NCBI RefSeq assembly: GCF_007483665.1
Contig: NZ_VIQO01000025.1
Location: 1-64,000 of the forward strand
Origin: Catellatospora sichuanensis
GTDB taxonomy: Bacteria; Actinomycetota; Actinomycetes; Mycobacteriales; Micromonosporaceae
Direction of reading: 5' to 3'
Length of the DNA stretch: 64,000 nucleotides
Below, in pieces: positions 55,080 to 63,838 of the stretch. Position 1 is the stretch's first letter. The number at the start of each line of letters is the position of its first letter. The notes under the pieces are model-generated. The model was not told where the DNA came from, did no database searches, and saw only the letters and a list, made by a program, of their open reading frames with translations. The position numbers and the translations under genes are program-made.

Positions 55080-58055
55080 GTGTCACCAGACCTCACGCTC
55101 GGGGTCCTGTCCCCATTCCTGGGGGGCTGGTACTACGGCGGCGTGCTGGCGGGGATCGCGCGCGCCGCGGCGGAGGCGGGCGCGGGCGTCATCGCGATCC
55201 AGACCCTCGACGCGGGTACCGAGCACATCGAGGTCACCGAGCCCCCGGAACTGTCGTACCCGGTCGCGTGGCAGCACGTGTCCGGTTTCGTGGTGGTGCT
55301 GCAGGCGGTGTCGCACCGGTATCTGCACACGCTCGCGCAGACCGGCCGCCCGTTCGTGTCGGTCAGCCACGCGCTGCACGACCTGGCCTACCCCGTGGTG
55401 ATGCCGGACAACCGGACCGGCGTCACCGAGGCGGTGGACCACCTGGTCGCCCACGGGCACCGCCGGATCGCCTTCGCCGGGCGGCTGGAGACCGGCGACA
55501 TCCGGGAACGGTACGAGGCGTACCTCCAGGCGCTGGCCGTACACGGGATCGAGCCCGACCCGGGGCTGCTGTTCCACGCGCCCACCAACCAGGTCGACGG
55601 CGGCGAGTTCGCCGCCGAGCTCATGCTGGCCGCCGGGCTGCCCTCGACCGCGGTCATCGCCGGCACCGACGAGAACGCGACCGGCATCATGCACGCGCTG
55701 GCCGCCGCCGGCCTGCGGCTGCCCGCGGATCAGGCCGTGATCGGCTTCGACGACCTGCGTTCGAGCGCCTACCTGATCCCCCGCCTGACGACGGTGCGCC
55801 AGCCGACGGAACTGATCGGCCGGGCGGCCGCGACGACGCTGCTCGGCATGATCGGCGGAGACACCGAACCGCCGGCGCGCATCCTCGTGCCCACCTCGAT
55901 CATCGTGCGCGAGTCCTGCGGGTGCAGCGGCGATGTGGCGTTCCACGCCGACACCGAGGCGCCCGCGCCGCACCGCCGCCTGGCCGACCTCATCGCCACC
56001 ACCGTCGCGCCCGTGCACGGCTCGCTGGCCTCGGCCGACGCGGCCGATCTCGTGCACGCCGCCGAGACGGTGGCGCGCGCCGTGCAGGACGGCTCGGCCG
56101 AGGCGGCCGAGCTGCGGCCCACCTGTGAGGAGGTACGGCTGGCGCTGGAGCTGCTGCTGCGGCTGTCCGGCGGGCGGCCGGAGGCGCTGTACGAGATCGC
56201 GCAGCTGATCCGCGACTACGGCCAGCCCGCCAACGGAGTGCTGCTCATCCTCATGGAGATGCGCGGCCGGACCCTGTTCCGGGACAGCTCCCTGCTCCGC
56301 GAGACGCTGACCGCGCAGTACGAGGTCGGCATGGAGCTGCTGCGCGGGCACCGGGAACCGGCCCGGCTGGAGTGGCTGCGACGCACCTGGGTCCGGGGCG
56401 GCTGCCTGGGGTTGTGGGCGGGCGGGCTGCCGCCTTCACTGGCCGACGCCGCCCTGGAGATCATGGGCCTGTTCGTGCCGGGCGAGACACCGTCGGTGGA
56501 GCCGTCGGTGCCGGTCAGCGCATTCCCGCCACTGCGGGTGCGGGAGCTGGCCGACCCGACGGCCAACCTCATCGTCTTCGTGGTGCCGGTCAAGGGCGGG
56601 GCCAGCGACTGGGGCTTTCTCGCCGTGGTGGACTCCGTGTCCACCGGCGGCGCCACCGGCCGGGAGCCGTTCAACCAGTGGGCCGCGCTGCTGGCGGTGG
56701 CGCTGGACCGGCAGGCGCTGCTGAAGGAGTCGCTGCGGCAGAAGGAGCAGCTGCGCATCGCGGCCCTCTACGACGAGCTGACCGGCCTGCCCAACCGGTC
56801 GCTGTTCCTGGACCGGCTGCGCCAGGCGATCCGCCAGTCGCGGCGGCGCAGCGGGCGGCCGTTCGGGGTGCTGTTCCTGGACCTGGACGGGTTCAAGGTG
56901 GTCAACGACAGCCTCGGCCACTCAGCCGGGGACCGGCTGCTCAAACAGGTCGCCAAGCGGATCAAGTCGACCCTGCGCGACTCGGACACGGTGGCCCGCT
57001 TCGGCGGCGACGAGTTCCTGGTGCTGCTCGACGACGTGACCGCGCCACACACCCCCGCCCAGGTCGCCGAGCGCCTGCACGGGGTGCTCGCACAGCCGTT
57101 CCAGCTGCACGGCCAGGACGTGGTGGTGACCGCCAGCATCGGCATCACGATGAGCAGCCGCCGCTACAGCAACGCCGAGGACCTGCTGCGCGACGCCGAC
57201 ATCGCGATGTACTCGGCGAAGTCCCGGCACAAGGGCCGCCACGCCGTATTCGACGTGGCGATGCACGCCAAGGCGGTCACCCGGCTGCAGATCGAGACCG
57301 AGCTGCGCCAGGCGCTCGACAACGGCGAGTTCGAGGTGCACTACCAGCCGATCGTGGCGCTGCGCTCGGGCCGGACCAAGGGGTTCGAGGCGCTGATCCG
57401 CTGGCGGCACCCGCTGCGCGGGGTGCTGTCACCGGCCGCGTTCATGCCGGTCGCCGAGGAGACCGGACTGATCATCCCGATCGGCGGCTGGGTCGTCGAC
57501 GAGTGCTGCCGCCAGCTGGCCGCCTGGTATGCGGCCGGCATCGCCACCCCCGGACTGTCCGTCGCGGTCAACGTGTCCAACCGCCAGTTCTGGAGCGGCA
57601 ACGTCATCGACGACATCACCCAGGCGCTGGACCGGCACCGCCCCCCGCCGGGCAGCCTCGCTGTGGAGATCACCGAGGGCGTGGTGATGGAGAACGTCGC
57701 CCCGGCCCGCGACATCCTGCACACCCTGCACGACCTCGGCTGCCAACTGCACATCGACGACTTCGGGACCGGTTACTCCTCATTGGAGGCGCTGCACCGG
57801 CTGCCCATCGACGCGCTGAAGATCGACCGGTCTTTCGTCTGGCAGATCGACACCGACGCGCGTAGCGGTGAGCTGGTGCGCACCATCGTCCTGATGGGAC
57901 GCAATCTCGGCCTCGACCTGATCGCCGAGGGCATCGAGACGCCCGAGCAGCGCGACTACCTCATCCGGCTGGGCTGCGGGTACGGGCAGGGCTTCCTGTT
58001 CTCCCGGGCGGTGCCCGCCGACGTGGCCTGCACGCTGCTCGGCGAGCCCACCTAG
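55080..58055 (+). CDS. LacI-type ligand-binding domain fused to GGDEF and EAL domains
   Basis: The 991-residue cytoplasmic protein has no TM segment. Residues 1-285 form a LacI/GalR-like periplasmic-binding fold (VMPDNRTGVTEAVDHLVAHGHRRIAFAG, AVIGFDDLRSSAYLIPRLTTVRQP) without the usual DNA-binding helix-turn-helix. A linker domain (about 290-580) follows. The GGDEF domain is intact (GGDEF 642-646) with an inhibitory-site RDSD five residues earlier, and the EAL domain has EAL at 770-772 and DDFGTG from 893. Both c-di-GMP synthesis and breakdown look possible, controlled by a small ligand such as a sugar. The start is GTG 55080. Confidence 0.92.
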   Translation: MSPDLTLGVLSPFLGGWYYGGVLAGIARAAAEAGAGVIAIQTLDAGTEHIEVTEPPELSYPVAWQHVSGFVVVLQAVSHRYLHTLAQTGRPFVSVSHALHDLAYPVVMPDNRTGVTEAVDHLVAHGHRRIAFAGRLETGDIRERYEAYLQALAVHGIEPDPGLLFHAPTNQVDGGEFAAELMLAAGLPSTAVIAGTDENATGIMHALAAAGLRLPADQAVIGFDDLRSSAYLIPRLTTVRQPTELIGRAAATTLLGMIGGDTEPPARILVPTSIIVRESCGCSGDVAFHADTEAPAPHRRLADLIATTVAPVHGSLASADAADLVHAAETVARAVQDGSAEAAELRPTCEEVRLALELLLRLSGGRPEALYEIAQLIRDYGQPANGVLLILMEMRGRTLFRDSSLLRETLTAQYEVGMELLRGHREPARLEWLRRTWVRGGCLGLWAGGLPPSLADAALEIMGLFVPGETPSVEPSVPVSAFPPLRVRELADPTANLIVFVVPVKGGASDWGFLAVVDSVSTGGATGREPFNQWAALLAVALDRQALLKESLRQKEQLRIAALYDELTGLPNRSLFLDRLRQAIRQSRRRSGRPFGVLFLDLDGFKVVNDSLGHSAGDRLLKQVAKRIKSTLRDSDTVARFGGDEFLVLLDDVTAPHTPAQVAERLHGVLAQPFQLHGQDVVVTASIGITMSSRRYSNAEDLLRDADIAMYSAKSRHKGRHAVFDVAMHAKAVTRLQIETELRQALDNGEFEVHYQPIVALRSGRTKGFEALIRWRHPLRGVLSPAAFMPVAEETGLIIPIGGWVVDECCRQLAAWYAAGIATPGLSVAVNVSNRQFWSGNVIDDITQALDRHRPPPGSLAVEITEGVVMENVAPARDILHTLHDLGCQLHIDDFGTGYSSLEALHRLPIDALKIDRSFVWQIDTDARSGELVRTIVLMGRNLGLDLIAEGIETPEQRDYLIRLGCGYGQGFLFSRAVPADVACTLLGEPT

Positions 58056-58065
58056 ACTGCCGATC

Positions 58066-58545
58066 ATGTGGCTGTTCCTGACCCTGTTCTCGGTCGCCGT
58101 ACTGACGCTCGCCATCTGGTGGCGCTGGCGCAAGTCGTCCCACCCGGCCGCCCGCCCCGCGGGCAGGCGCCCCGCCGGCAAGCGCCCGCCGGGGCGGCCC
58201 ACGGGCACGAAGAAGGCGCCTGCGCCCGCGGGCGGCCCGCAGCCCGGGGAGATCTGGTGGGCGGACGTGCCCTACGAGGACGGCCCCGGGTCGAAGGTGC
58301 GGCCGTGCGTGGTGCTGCGGGTCAAGGGCGGCGCGTTCGAGATCCTGAAGATCACCAGCCAGGACCAGAGCCATCGGCGTGACCACATCGAGATCGCGAC
58401 GAAGTCATGGGACGCCGATGCCGACCACAACAGTTACCTGGACCTCAGCGACCCGATCACCGTCACCACCGCCGCCTTCGCCAACCGCGCCGGCGCCCTG
58501 GACACCCCCACCTGGCGCAAGGTGAAAGCCCTCCACCAGGCCTGA
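58066..58545 (+). CDS. Membrane-anchored PemK/MazF-fold protein
   Basis: The 159-residue protein has an N-terminal TM segment (about residues 1-18), a basic Pro/Arg/Lys-rich linker and a C-terminal PemK/MazF-like domain starting PQPGEIWWADVPYEDGPGSKVRPCVVL. Soluble family members are mRNA interferases, but no antitoxin gene lies next to it and the TM anchor is unusual, so a toxin role is uncertain. ATG 58066 follows the GGDEF-EAL gene by 10 bp, which suggests co-transcription. It converges on the deaminase gene. Confidence 0.78.
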   Translation: MWLFLTLFSVAVLTLAIWWRWRKSSHPAARPAGRRPAGKRPPGRPTGTKKAPAPAGGPQPGEIWWADVPYEDGPGSKVRPCVVLRVKGGAFEILKITSQDQSHRRDHIEIATKSWDADADHNSYLDLSDPITVTTAAFANRAGALDTPTWRKVKALHQA

Positions 58546-58578
58546 CCGGCTCCAGCGCGCACGCGCTCCCCGCCTGTT

Positions 58579-58643
58579 ATCGACGTTGGCCTATTACGTC
58601 GACTTCGATCTTCGCCCAGTCGATGTAATAGACCGACGTCGAT
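58579..58643. repeat. Family A palindrome (diverged) between convergent genes
   Basis: 26-bp arms (58579-58604 and 58618-58643) with three mismatches share GACGTTGGCCTAT with the elements at 2931 and 48806 but carry TACGTCGA in place of CTCATCGA. It lies between the PemK-like and deaminase 3' ends. Confidence 0.82.
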
Positions 58644-58662
58644 GCTGCCCGGGAGTGGCGGG

Positions 58663-59688
58663 TCAGGCCGTGGCGGCGTAGACGTCGATCTCGGTGAGCA
58701 GGGCGGTTTTGACCTGGTCGGTGGCGAACGAATGGCGGACGCCCTGGCGGGCCAGCTCGGCCACGCCGGCCGCGTCGAGGTCCAGCAGGCGGGCGGCCAC
58801 CTCGTACTCGTTGTTCAGGGTCGTGCCGAACATCGGCGGGTCGTCGGAGTTGATGCTGACCGGCACACCCGCGGCCACGATCGCGGCGAGCGGGTGCTCG
58901 GCCAGGTCCGCCACGGCCCGGGTACGCAGGTTCGAGGTGGGGCACACCTCCAGCGGGATCGCGTGCTCGGCCAGGTATGCCAGCAGCGCGGGGTCCTGCG
59001 CGGCGAAGATGCCGTGGCCGATGCGCTCGGCACCGAGCTCGCGGATCGCGTCCCAGACGGTCTGCGCGCCGGTGGTCTCCCCCGCGTGCGGCACGCTGTG
59101 CAGGCCCGCCGCACGGGCCTGGTCGAAGTACGGCTTGAACTGGGGCCGGGGCACGCCGATCTCGGGACCGCCGAGGCCGAAGCTGATCAGCCCGTCCGGA
59201 CGCCGGTCCAGCGCGATGCGCAGGGTCTGCTCGGCCGACGGCAGGCCGGCCTCCCCCGGGATGTCGAAGCACCACCGCAGGACCAGGCCCAGTTCCTTCT
59301 CCGCCTCGCGCCGCGCGTCCTCGATGGCCTCGCAGAACGCCTCGGCCGGGATGCCCCGGTGGACGCTGGAGTACGGCGTGACGGTCAGCTCGGCGTAGCG
59401 CACCTGCTGCGCGGCGAGGTCCTGGGCGACGCCGTAGGTCAGTGTGCGTACGTCCTCGGCGTCGCGGATCAGGTCGACGACGCTCAGGTAGACCTCGACG
59501 AAGTGCGCGAAGTCGGTGAAGGTGAAGTACTCGGCGAGCAGCGCGGGGTCGGCCGGCACCGGGCTGCGGCCCTCGTGCCGGGCGGCCAGCTCGGCCACGA
59601 TGCGCGGGGAGGCCGAACCCACGTGGTGCACGTGCAGCTCGGCTTTGGGCAGTCCCGCCACGAAGCTCGCAAGATCGTCCTTAGCCAT
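58663..59688 (-). CDS. Adenosine deaminase-family amidohydrolase
   Basis: The 341-residue metal-dependent deaminase has the zinc motif KAELHVHHVGS (residues 15-25), HAGETTG, ERIGHGIFA and VSINSDDPPMF, which match the adenosine/adenine/aminodeoxyfutalosine deaminase family. The HVHHVGSAS variant of the first motif (usual form HxHLxGS) makes a non-adenosine substrate possible; aminodeoxyfutalosine in menaquinone synthesis is one option. The start is ATG 59688. Upstream, tam is 27 bp away on the same strand. Confidence 0.88.
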   Translation of the reverse strand: MAKDDLASFVAGLPKAELHVHHVGSASPRIVAELAARHEGRSPVPADPALLAEYFTFTDFAHFVEVYLSVVDLIRDAEDVRTLTYGVAQDLAAQQVRYAELTVTPYSSVHRGIPAEAFCEAIEDARREAEKELGLVLRWCFDIPGEAGLPSAEQTLRIALDRRPDGLISFGLGGPEIGVPRPQFKPYFDQARAAGLHSVPHAGETTGAQTVWDAIRELGAERIGHGIFAAQDPALLAYLAEHAIPLEVCPTSNLRTRAVADLAEHPLAAIVAAGVPVSINSDDPPMFGTTLNNEYEVAARLLDLDAAGVAELARQGVRHSFATDQVKTALLTEIDVYAATA

Positions 59689-59714
59689 GCCGGCACTTTA
59701 CCTTCCGGCCCCGG

Positions 59715-60515
59715 TCACGAGGGTGCGGCGGTCCGCCGGCCGACCGCGAAGACGCGGCGGAACGGGAAGTCGACGATGGCCCCGTCCGCTGGGTAGGCGC
59801 TGATCAGCGCCGGTTCGAGGGCCACGCAGAAGGCCTCCCACGCGCCCGGCTGCTCGGCCAGCGCGGCGCGCACCGGACGCAGCGCGGTGCCGGTGAGCCA
59901 GGTGAGCACCGGGTGCGGGCCACCGGTGACGGGAAGCTGGTGCACGTACTCGGTCTCCCAGGTGTCGGCCGCGCAGCCGGCGGCGCGCAGCAGCCGGGCG
60001 TACTCCTGCGACCCGGGCACCGACCGCGGCTGCTCGGCGATCTCACCGAGCAGCGCGGACCAGCGTGACGAAGCACACAGTTCGCGCAGCGCCCGGTGGG
60101 CCGGCCCGTCATGGTTGCCCGGGACCTGCAGCGCCAGCCAAGCACCCGGACGCAGCGCCCGCGCCCACCGGCCGACCAGTTCCTCCTGACCGGGCACCCA
60201 CTGCAGGACCGCATTGGTGACGATCACGTCGACCTCCGGCCCCGGCAGGTACTCGCGCACGTCACCGACCTGGTAAGACACCGGTCCCGGGCCGCCCTGG
60301 TCGGCCACCGCCTTTTCGATCATCTCGGGCGACGAGTCGATGCCGCGCACCTGCGCTCCGGGCCAGCGCGCGGTCAGCGTGGCCGTCAGGTTGCCCGGCC
60401 CGCAGCCCAGGTCCACGACCTGCCGCGGTTGCTCGGCGTCCACCCGGGCCAACAGATCGTGAAACGGGCGGCCGCGTTCGTCCGCGAAGCGCAGGTAGGT
60501 CTCGGGGTTCCACAT
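59715..60515 (-). CDS. tam: Trans-aconitate 2-methyltransferase-like SAM methyltransferase
   Basis: The 266-residue class I methyltransferase has the SAM motif VVDLGCGPGNLTATL (about residues 33-47), IDSSPEMIEKA and VTNAVLQWVP. The N-terminus MWNPETYLRFADERGRPFHDLLARV closely follows the Tam family, which methylates trans-aconitate. ATG 60515. It is probably co-transcribed with the deaminase gene 26 bp downstream. The substrate is inferred from family resemblance. Confidence 0.87.
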   Translation of the reverse strand: MWNPETYLRFADERGRPFHDLLARVDAEQPRQVVDLGCGPGNLTATLTARWPGAQVRGIDSSPEMIEKAVADQGGPGPVSYQVGDVREYLPGPEVDVIVTNAVLQWVPGQEELVGRWARALRPGAWLALQVPGNHDGPAHRALRELCASSRWSALLGEIAEQPRSVPGSQEYARLLRAAGCAADTWETEYVHQLPVTGGPHPVLTWLTGTALRPVRAALAEQPGAWEAFCVALEPALISAYPADGAIVDFPFRRVFAVGRRTAAPS

Positions 60516-60677
60516 GGGCGGCCTCCATATCGCAAACCGTACGTACGTCTTGGTTTGAGCCTAGCGCGATGCGAACGGCTGGCGCAATCCGGTCCGGGAC
60601 AGCATCGAGCCCCGCATACAGGGCATGATGCGGGGCTCGACACGCTCCGGCGGGCCCACAGGCCACGCGGAACGACA

Positions 60678-60704
60678 AACGGGCCGGTGTGACACCGGCC
60701 CGTT
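60678..60704 (-). terminator. Terminator hairpin after cspA
   Basis: AACGGGCCGGTGT-G-ACACCGGCCCGTT is a perfect 13-bp palindrome with a one-base centre. On the cspA strand it is followed by TTGTCGTT. It lies 56 bp past the stop. Confidence 0.85.
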
Positions 60705-60760
60705 AGGGTCAGACGACCGCCGCCGGAGCACCAGGCTCCGGTGGCGTCACCTTGGGAAGA

Positions 60761-60964
60761 TCAGAGCGGGCGGACCGCGTCGGCCTGCGGGCCCTTGGCG
60801 CCCTGGACGATCTCGAACTCGACGCGCTGGTTCTCTTCGAGGCTGCGGAAGCCGCTGGCCTGGATCGCAGAGAAGTGCACGAAGACGTCAGCGCCACCAC
60901 CGTCGACGGAGATGAAGCCGAAGCCCTTGTCGGCGTTGAACCACTTGACGGTTCCCTGAGCCAT
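60761..60964 (-). CDS. cspA: Cold shock protein
   Basis: The 67-residue single cold-shock domain protein is an RNA chaperone. It has [18 protein letters not shown] with RNP1 (KGFGFI) and RNP2 in [10 protein letters not shown], and normal length. ATG 60964 is the family start; the open frame to 61024 belongs to the leader. The gene stands alone between tam and the sugar transporter, with a terminator downstream. Confidence 0.95.
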   Translation of the reverse strand: MAQGTVKWFNADKGFGFISVDGGGADVFVHFSAIQASGFRSLEENQRVEFEIVQGAKGPQADAVRPL

Positions 60965-61303
60965 TTTCACCATTTCCTTGCACAAACTGAACCGCGCCGC
61001 ACACCTCGTGCGGGGGCTGGCCACTGAGTAGCGGCAACCGGCGGTCCTCTCATTCTCAGGGAGGGCAACGCGAGCAGACCACGTACATCAAAAACCAAGC
61101 ACGAGTGTAGCCCACATCGCGCGGCCGTGGGGACCGGGATGATCGTGATTACAGGTTCCGGGGTGGTTTCCGAATCGTTACCAACCTTACTGTTGTCAGC
61201 GCTGGACAGTTCGAGACCGAAAGCGCTTGCATGGCTTGCGTCACCTTGCGGTAGTCCGGTACCAGGGGGCTGCGCTCCGACAAGCTCACGAGGAGGAAAC
61301 TCC
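60965..61303. other. Non-coding divergent region (cspA leader and sugar transporter promoter)
   Basis: This 339-bp stretch has no convincing gene. The left part (to about 61110) is comparatively AT-rich near 61080-61115 and is probably the promoter and long 5' leader of cspA. The right part holds the promoter region of the sugar-binding protein gene, the LacI-type operator at 61219-61230 and an AGGAGGAAAC ribosome binding site at 61291-61300. Confidence 0.7.
61219..61230. promoter_or_regulatory. LacI-family operator upstream of the sugar transporter
   Basis: GAAAGCGCTTGC contains the palindromic core AAGCGCTT, the classic shape of LacI/GalR-family operators, 74 bp before the binding-protein start. 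The cognate repressor is not in the window. Confidence 0.65.
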
Positions 61304-62653
61304 ATGGCATCCCACAGACAGCGGCGTCTGCTCGCCTTCTCCGGTGCGGTCGTAATGGCTCTCACCGTCGCGGCGTGCGGCGGCGGCGAGTCCGACAACA
61401 CCTCCGAGGGCAAGCTCGACACCCCCGAATGCGCCGCCTACAAGGACTACACCGGCATCTCCGGCGAGACCGTCACCATCTACTCCCCCATCCGCGACGC
61501 TGAGGCGGGGCTGCTGGAGGACGCCTGGAAGACGTTCGCCGACTGCACCGGCGTGAAGATCGAGTACGAGGGCAGCGGCGAGTTCGAGGCGCAGTTGAAG
61601 GTCCGCGTCGAAGGTGGCGACGCACCTGACCTCGCCTTCATTCCGCAGCCGGGTCTGCTGGAGTTCTTCGCCAAGGGCGGCAAGCTCAAGGCCGCCGGCG
61701 AGAAGACCAAGGCCATGGCCACGCAGAACTTCTCCCCCGACTGGCTCAAGTACGGCACCGTCAACGGCAGCCTGTACGGCGCCCCGCTGGGCGCCAACGT
61801 GAAGTCGTTCGTGTGGTACTCCCCGTCCCTGTTCAAGGAGAAGGGCTGGAAGGTCCCGACCACCTGGGACGAGATGATCAAGCTCAGCGACACCATGGTC
61901 GCCGCCAATCTCAAGCCGTGGTGCGCGGGCATCGGCTCGCAGGACGCGACCGGCTGGCCGGCCACGGACTGGATCGAGGACGTGCTGCTGCGCGAGCAGG
62001 GCCCCGACGTGTACGACCAGTGGGTCACGCACGCCATCCCGTTCAACGACCCGCGGATCGTCTCGGCGACCGACCGGGTGGGCTCGATCCTGAAGAACGA
62101 GAAGTACGTCAACGGCGGCATCGGCGGCGTGAAGTCCATCGCCACCACCACCTTCCAGGACGGCGGCCTGCCGGTCGTCCAGAAGAAGTGCGGCATGCAC
62201 CGCCAGGCCTCGTTCTACGCCAACCAGTGGCCCAAGGGCACCAAGGTGGCCGAGGACGGCGACGCGTTCGCCTTCTACCTGCCGGCGATCGACCCGGCCA
62301 AGGGCAAGCCGGTGCTGGGCGGCGGCGAGTTCGTCGGCGCGTTCACCGACACCCCGGCCGTGCAGGCGGTGCAGACCTACCTGGCCAGCCCCGACTTCGC
62401 CAACAGCCGGGCCAAGCTGAACAACTGGATCTCCGCCAACAAGGGCCTGGACGTGGCGAACGTGTCCAACCCGATCGACAAGGTGGCGGTCGGCATCCTG
62501 CAGGACAGCGGCGCGGTGTTCCGCTTCGACGGTTCGGACCTGATGCCCGCCGCCGTCGGCGCGAACTCCTTCTGGAAGGGCATGACCAACTGGATCAACG
62601 GCACCGACACCAAGGCCACCCTCGACTTCATCGAGGGCACCTGGCCCAAGTGA
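61304..62653 (+). CDS. aglE: Sugar ABC transporter substrate-binding lipoprotein (alpha-glucoside type)
   Basis: The 449-residue family 1 extracellular solute-binding protein has a lipoprotein signal with lipobox VAAC (C25). The mature domain contains EYEGSGEFEAQLKVRVEGGDAPDLAFIPQPG and VWYSPSLFKEKGWKVPTTWDEM, typical of AglE-like alpha-glucoside binding proteins. ATG 61304 has a strong AGGAGGAAAC upstream. It is first in an aglEFG-type operon under a LacI-type operator. The precise sugar is inferred. Confidence 0.88.
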   Translation: MASHRQRRLLAFSGAVVMALTVAACGGGESDNTSEGKLDTPECAAYKDYTGISGETVTIYSPIRDAEAGLLEDAWKTFADCTGVKIEYEGSGEFEAQLKVRVEGGDAPDLAFIPQPGLLEFFAKGGKLKAAGEKTKAMATQNFSPDWLKYGTVNGSLYGAPLGANVKSFVWYSPSLFKEKGWKVPTTWDEMIKLSDTMVAANLKPWCAGIGSQDATGWPATDWIEDVLLREQGPDVYDQWVTHAIPFNDPRIVSATDRVGSILKNEKYVNGGIGGVKSIATTTFQDGGLPVVQKKCGMHRQASFYANQWPKGTKVAEDGDAFAFYLPAIDPAKGKPVLGGGEFVGAFTDTPAVQAVQTYLASPDFANSRAKLNNWISANKGLDVANVSNPIDKVAVGILQDSGAVFRFDGSDLMPAAVGANSFWKGMTNWINGTDTKATLDFIEGTWPK

Positions 62654-62670
62654 GCCGGTAGTTGATCTAT

Positions 62671-62711
62671 CTACGCCGTGTGGGTCCCGTTCCGGGGCTC
62701 ACACGGCGTAG
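62671..62711 (+). terminator. Hairpin between binding-protein and permease genes
   Basis: CTACGCCGTGTG (62671-62682) and CACACGGCGTAG (62700-62711) form a perfect 12-bp stem with a 17-nt loop. As in the liv operon, partial termination or mRNA protection here would favour the binding protein over the permeases. Confidence 0.75.
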
Positions 62712-62744
62712 TCTTCCTCCCGACCGGTGCCCGAGGAGATCGCG

Positions 62745-63764
62745 TTGAACTTCGACTTCACCGCCGAAGCCCCGAAGTTGATGATGCTGCTGTACGGCGT
62801 CATCGCCTTCGCCGCTGTGGTGGGCCTGTTGCTGCTGGTGCTGGACGTGCTGCCCGCACGCAAGGACCGGTGGATCGCGCTGGGGCTGCTCGCGCCGGCC
62901 GGTCTGCTGCTGCTGGTGGGCCTGATCGTGCCGGCGATCCGCACGATGGTCCTGGCCTTCATGAACGCCGACTCCAGCGAATTCGTGGGCCTGGAGAACT
63001 TCGGCTGGATGTTCACCGACAAGAACTCCGGCATGCTCCCCGACTTCAGCAGCGATCCCGTGCAATACGGCGTGCTGCTGAGCACCCTGCTGTGGGTGCT
63101 GCTCGTACCGACCGTCTCCACCGCGGTCGGCCTCGTCTACGCGGTCATGGTGGACCGGGCCAGATTCGAGTCGTTCGCCAAGTCGCTGGTCTTCATGCCG
63201 ATGGCCATCTCGTTCGTCGGCGCCGGCATCATCTGGAAGTTCGTCTACGAATACCGCCAGGAGGGCACCGAGCAGATCGGCCTGCTCAACCAGTTCGTCG
63301 TCGCGCTCGGCGGCACGCCGCAGCAGTGGCTGCTGGACGGGCCGTGGAACACGCTGTTCCTGATCGTGGTGCTGGTCTGGATCCAGGCGGGCTTCGCCAT
63401 GGTGGTGCTCTCCGCGGCGATCAAGGCGATCCCCGCAGACATCGTCGAGGCCGCCCGCATCGACGGCGTGACGGCGTGGCAGATGTTCTGGCGCGTCACC
63501 ATCCCGAGCATCCGCCCGGCCCTGGTCGTCGTGCTGGTCACCATCTCCATCGGCACGCTGAAGGTCTTCGACATCGTGCGCACCATGACCGGCGGCCAGT
63601 TCGGCACCAGCGTGGTGGCCAACGAGATGTACACGTACTCGTTCCGGGCCGATGAGAAGGGCAAGGGCGCCGCGCTGGCGGTGCTGCTGTTCCTGTTCGT
63701 CATACCCATCGTGATCTACCAGGTCAGGCTCATGCGCCGCCGCCGGCTGGAGGGAGCCCGATGA
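62745..63764 (+). CDS. aglF: Sugar ABC transporter permease (AglF type)
   Basis: The 339-residue inner-membrane permease has about seven TM segments and the EAA loop DIVEAARIDGVTAWQMFWRVTIPSIRP that docks the ATPase. TTG 62745 was preferred because GAGGAG lies seven bases upstream and the protein then begins MNFDFTAEAPK; GTG 62727 is an alternative giving six more residues. It is followed by a coupled micro-ORF repeat and the second permease gene. Confidence 0.88.
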   Translation: MNFDFTAEAPKLMMLLYGVIAFAAVVGLLLLVLDVLPARKDRWIALGLLAPAGLLLLVGLIVPAIRTMVLAFMNADSSEFVGLENFGWMFTDKNSGMLPDFSSDPVQYGVLLSTLLWVLLVPTVSTAVGLVYAVMVDRARFESFAKSLVFMPMAISFVGAGIIWKFVYEYRQEGTEQIGLLNQFVVALGGTPQQWLLDGPWNTLFLIVVLVWIQAGFAMVVLSAAIKAIPADIVEAARIDGVTAWQMFWRVTIPSIRPALVVVLVTISIGTLKVFDIVRTMTGGQFGTSVVANEMYTYSFRADEKGKGAALAVLLFLFVIPIVIYQVRLMRRRRLEGAR

Positions 63765-63838
63765 GCGAGCATCGCGAGCGAATCCAGCAGGCCGTTTCAG
63801 CTCATCGTGACGACGAGCGCAGCGAGGAGGAGCGATGA
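63761..63838 (+). repeat. Coupled micro-ORF repeat (aglF / aglG junction)
   Basis: A 25-residue ORF starts at ATG 63761, overlapping the aglF stop (63762-63764), and ends with TGA 63836-63838, overlapping the aglG ATG. The peptide reads MSEHRERI...DDERSEEER. The flanks are CGATGAGC on both sides, and GAGGAGGAG gives the aglG ribosome binding site. Confidence 0.8.
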
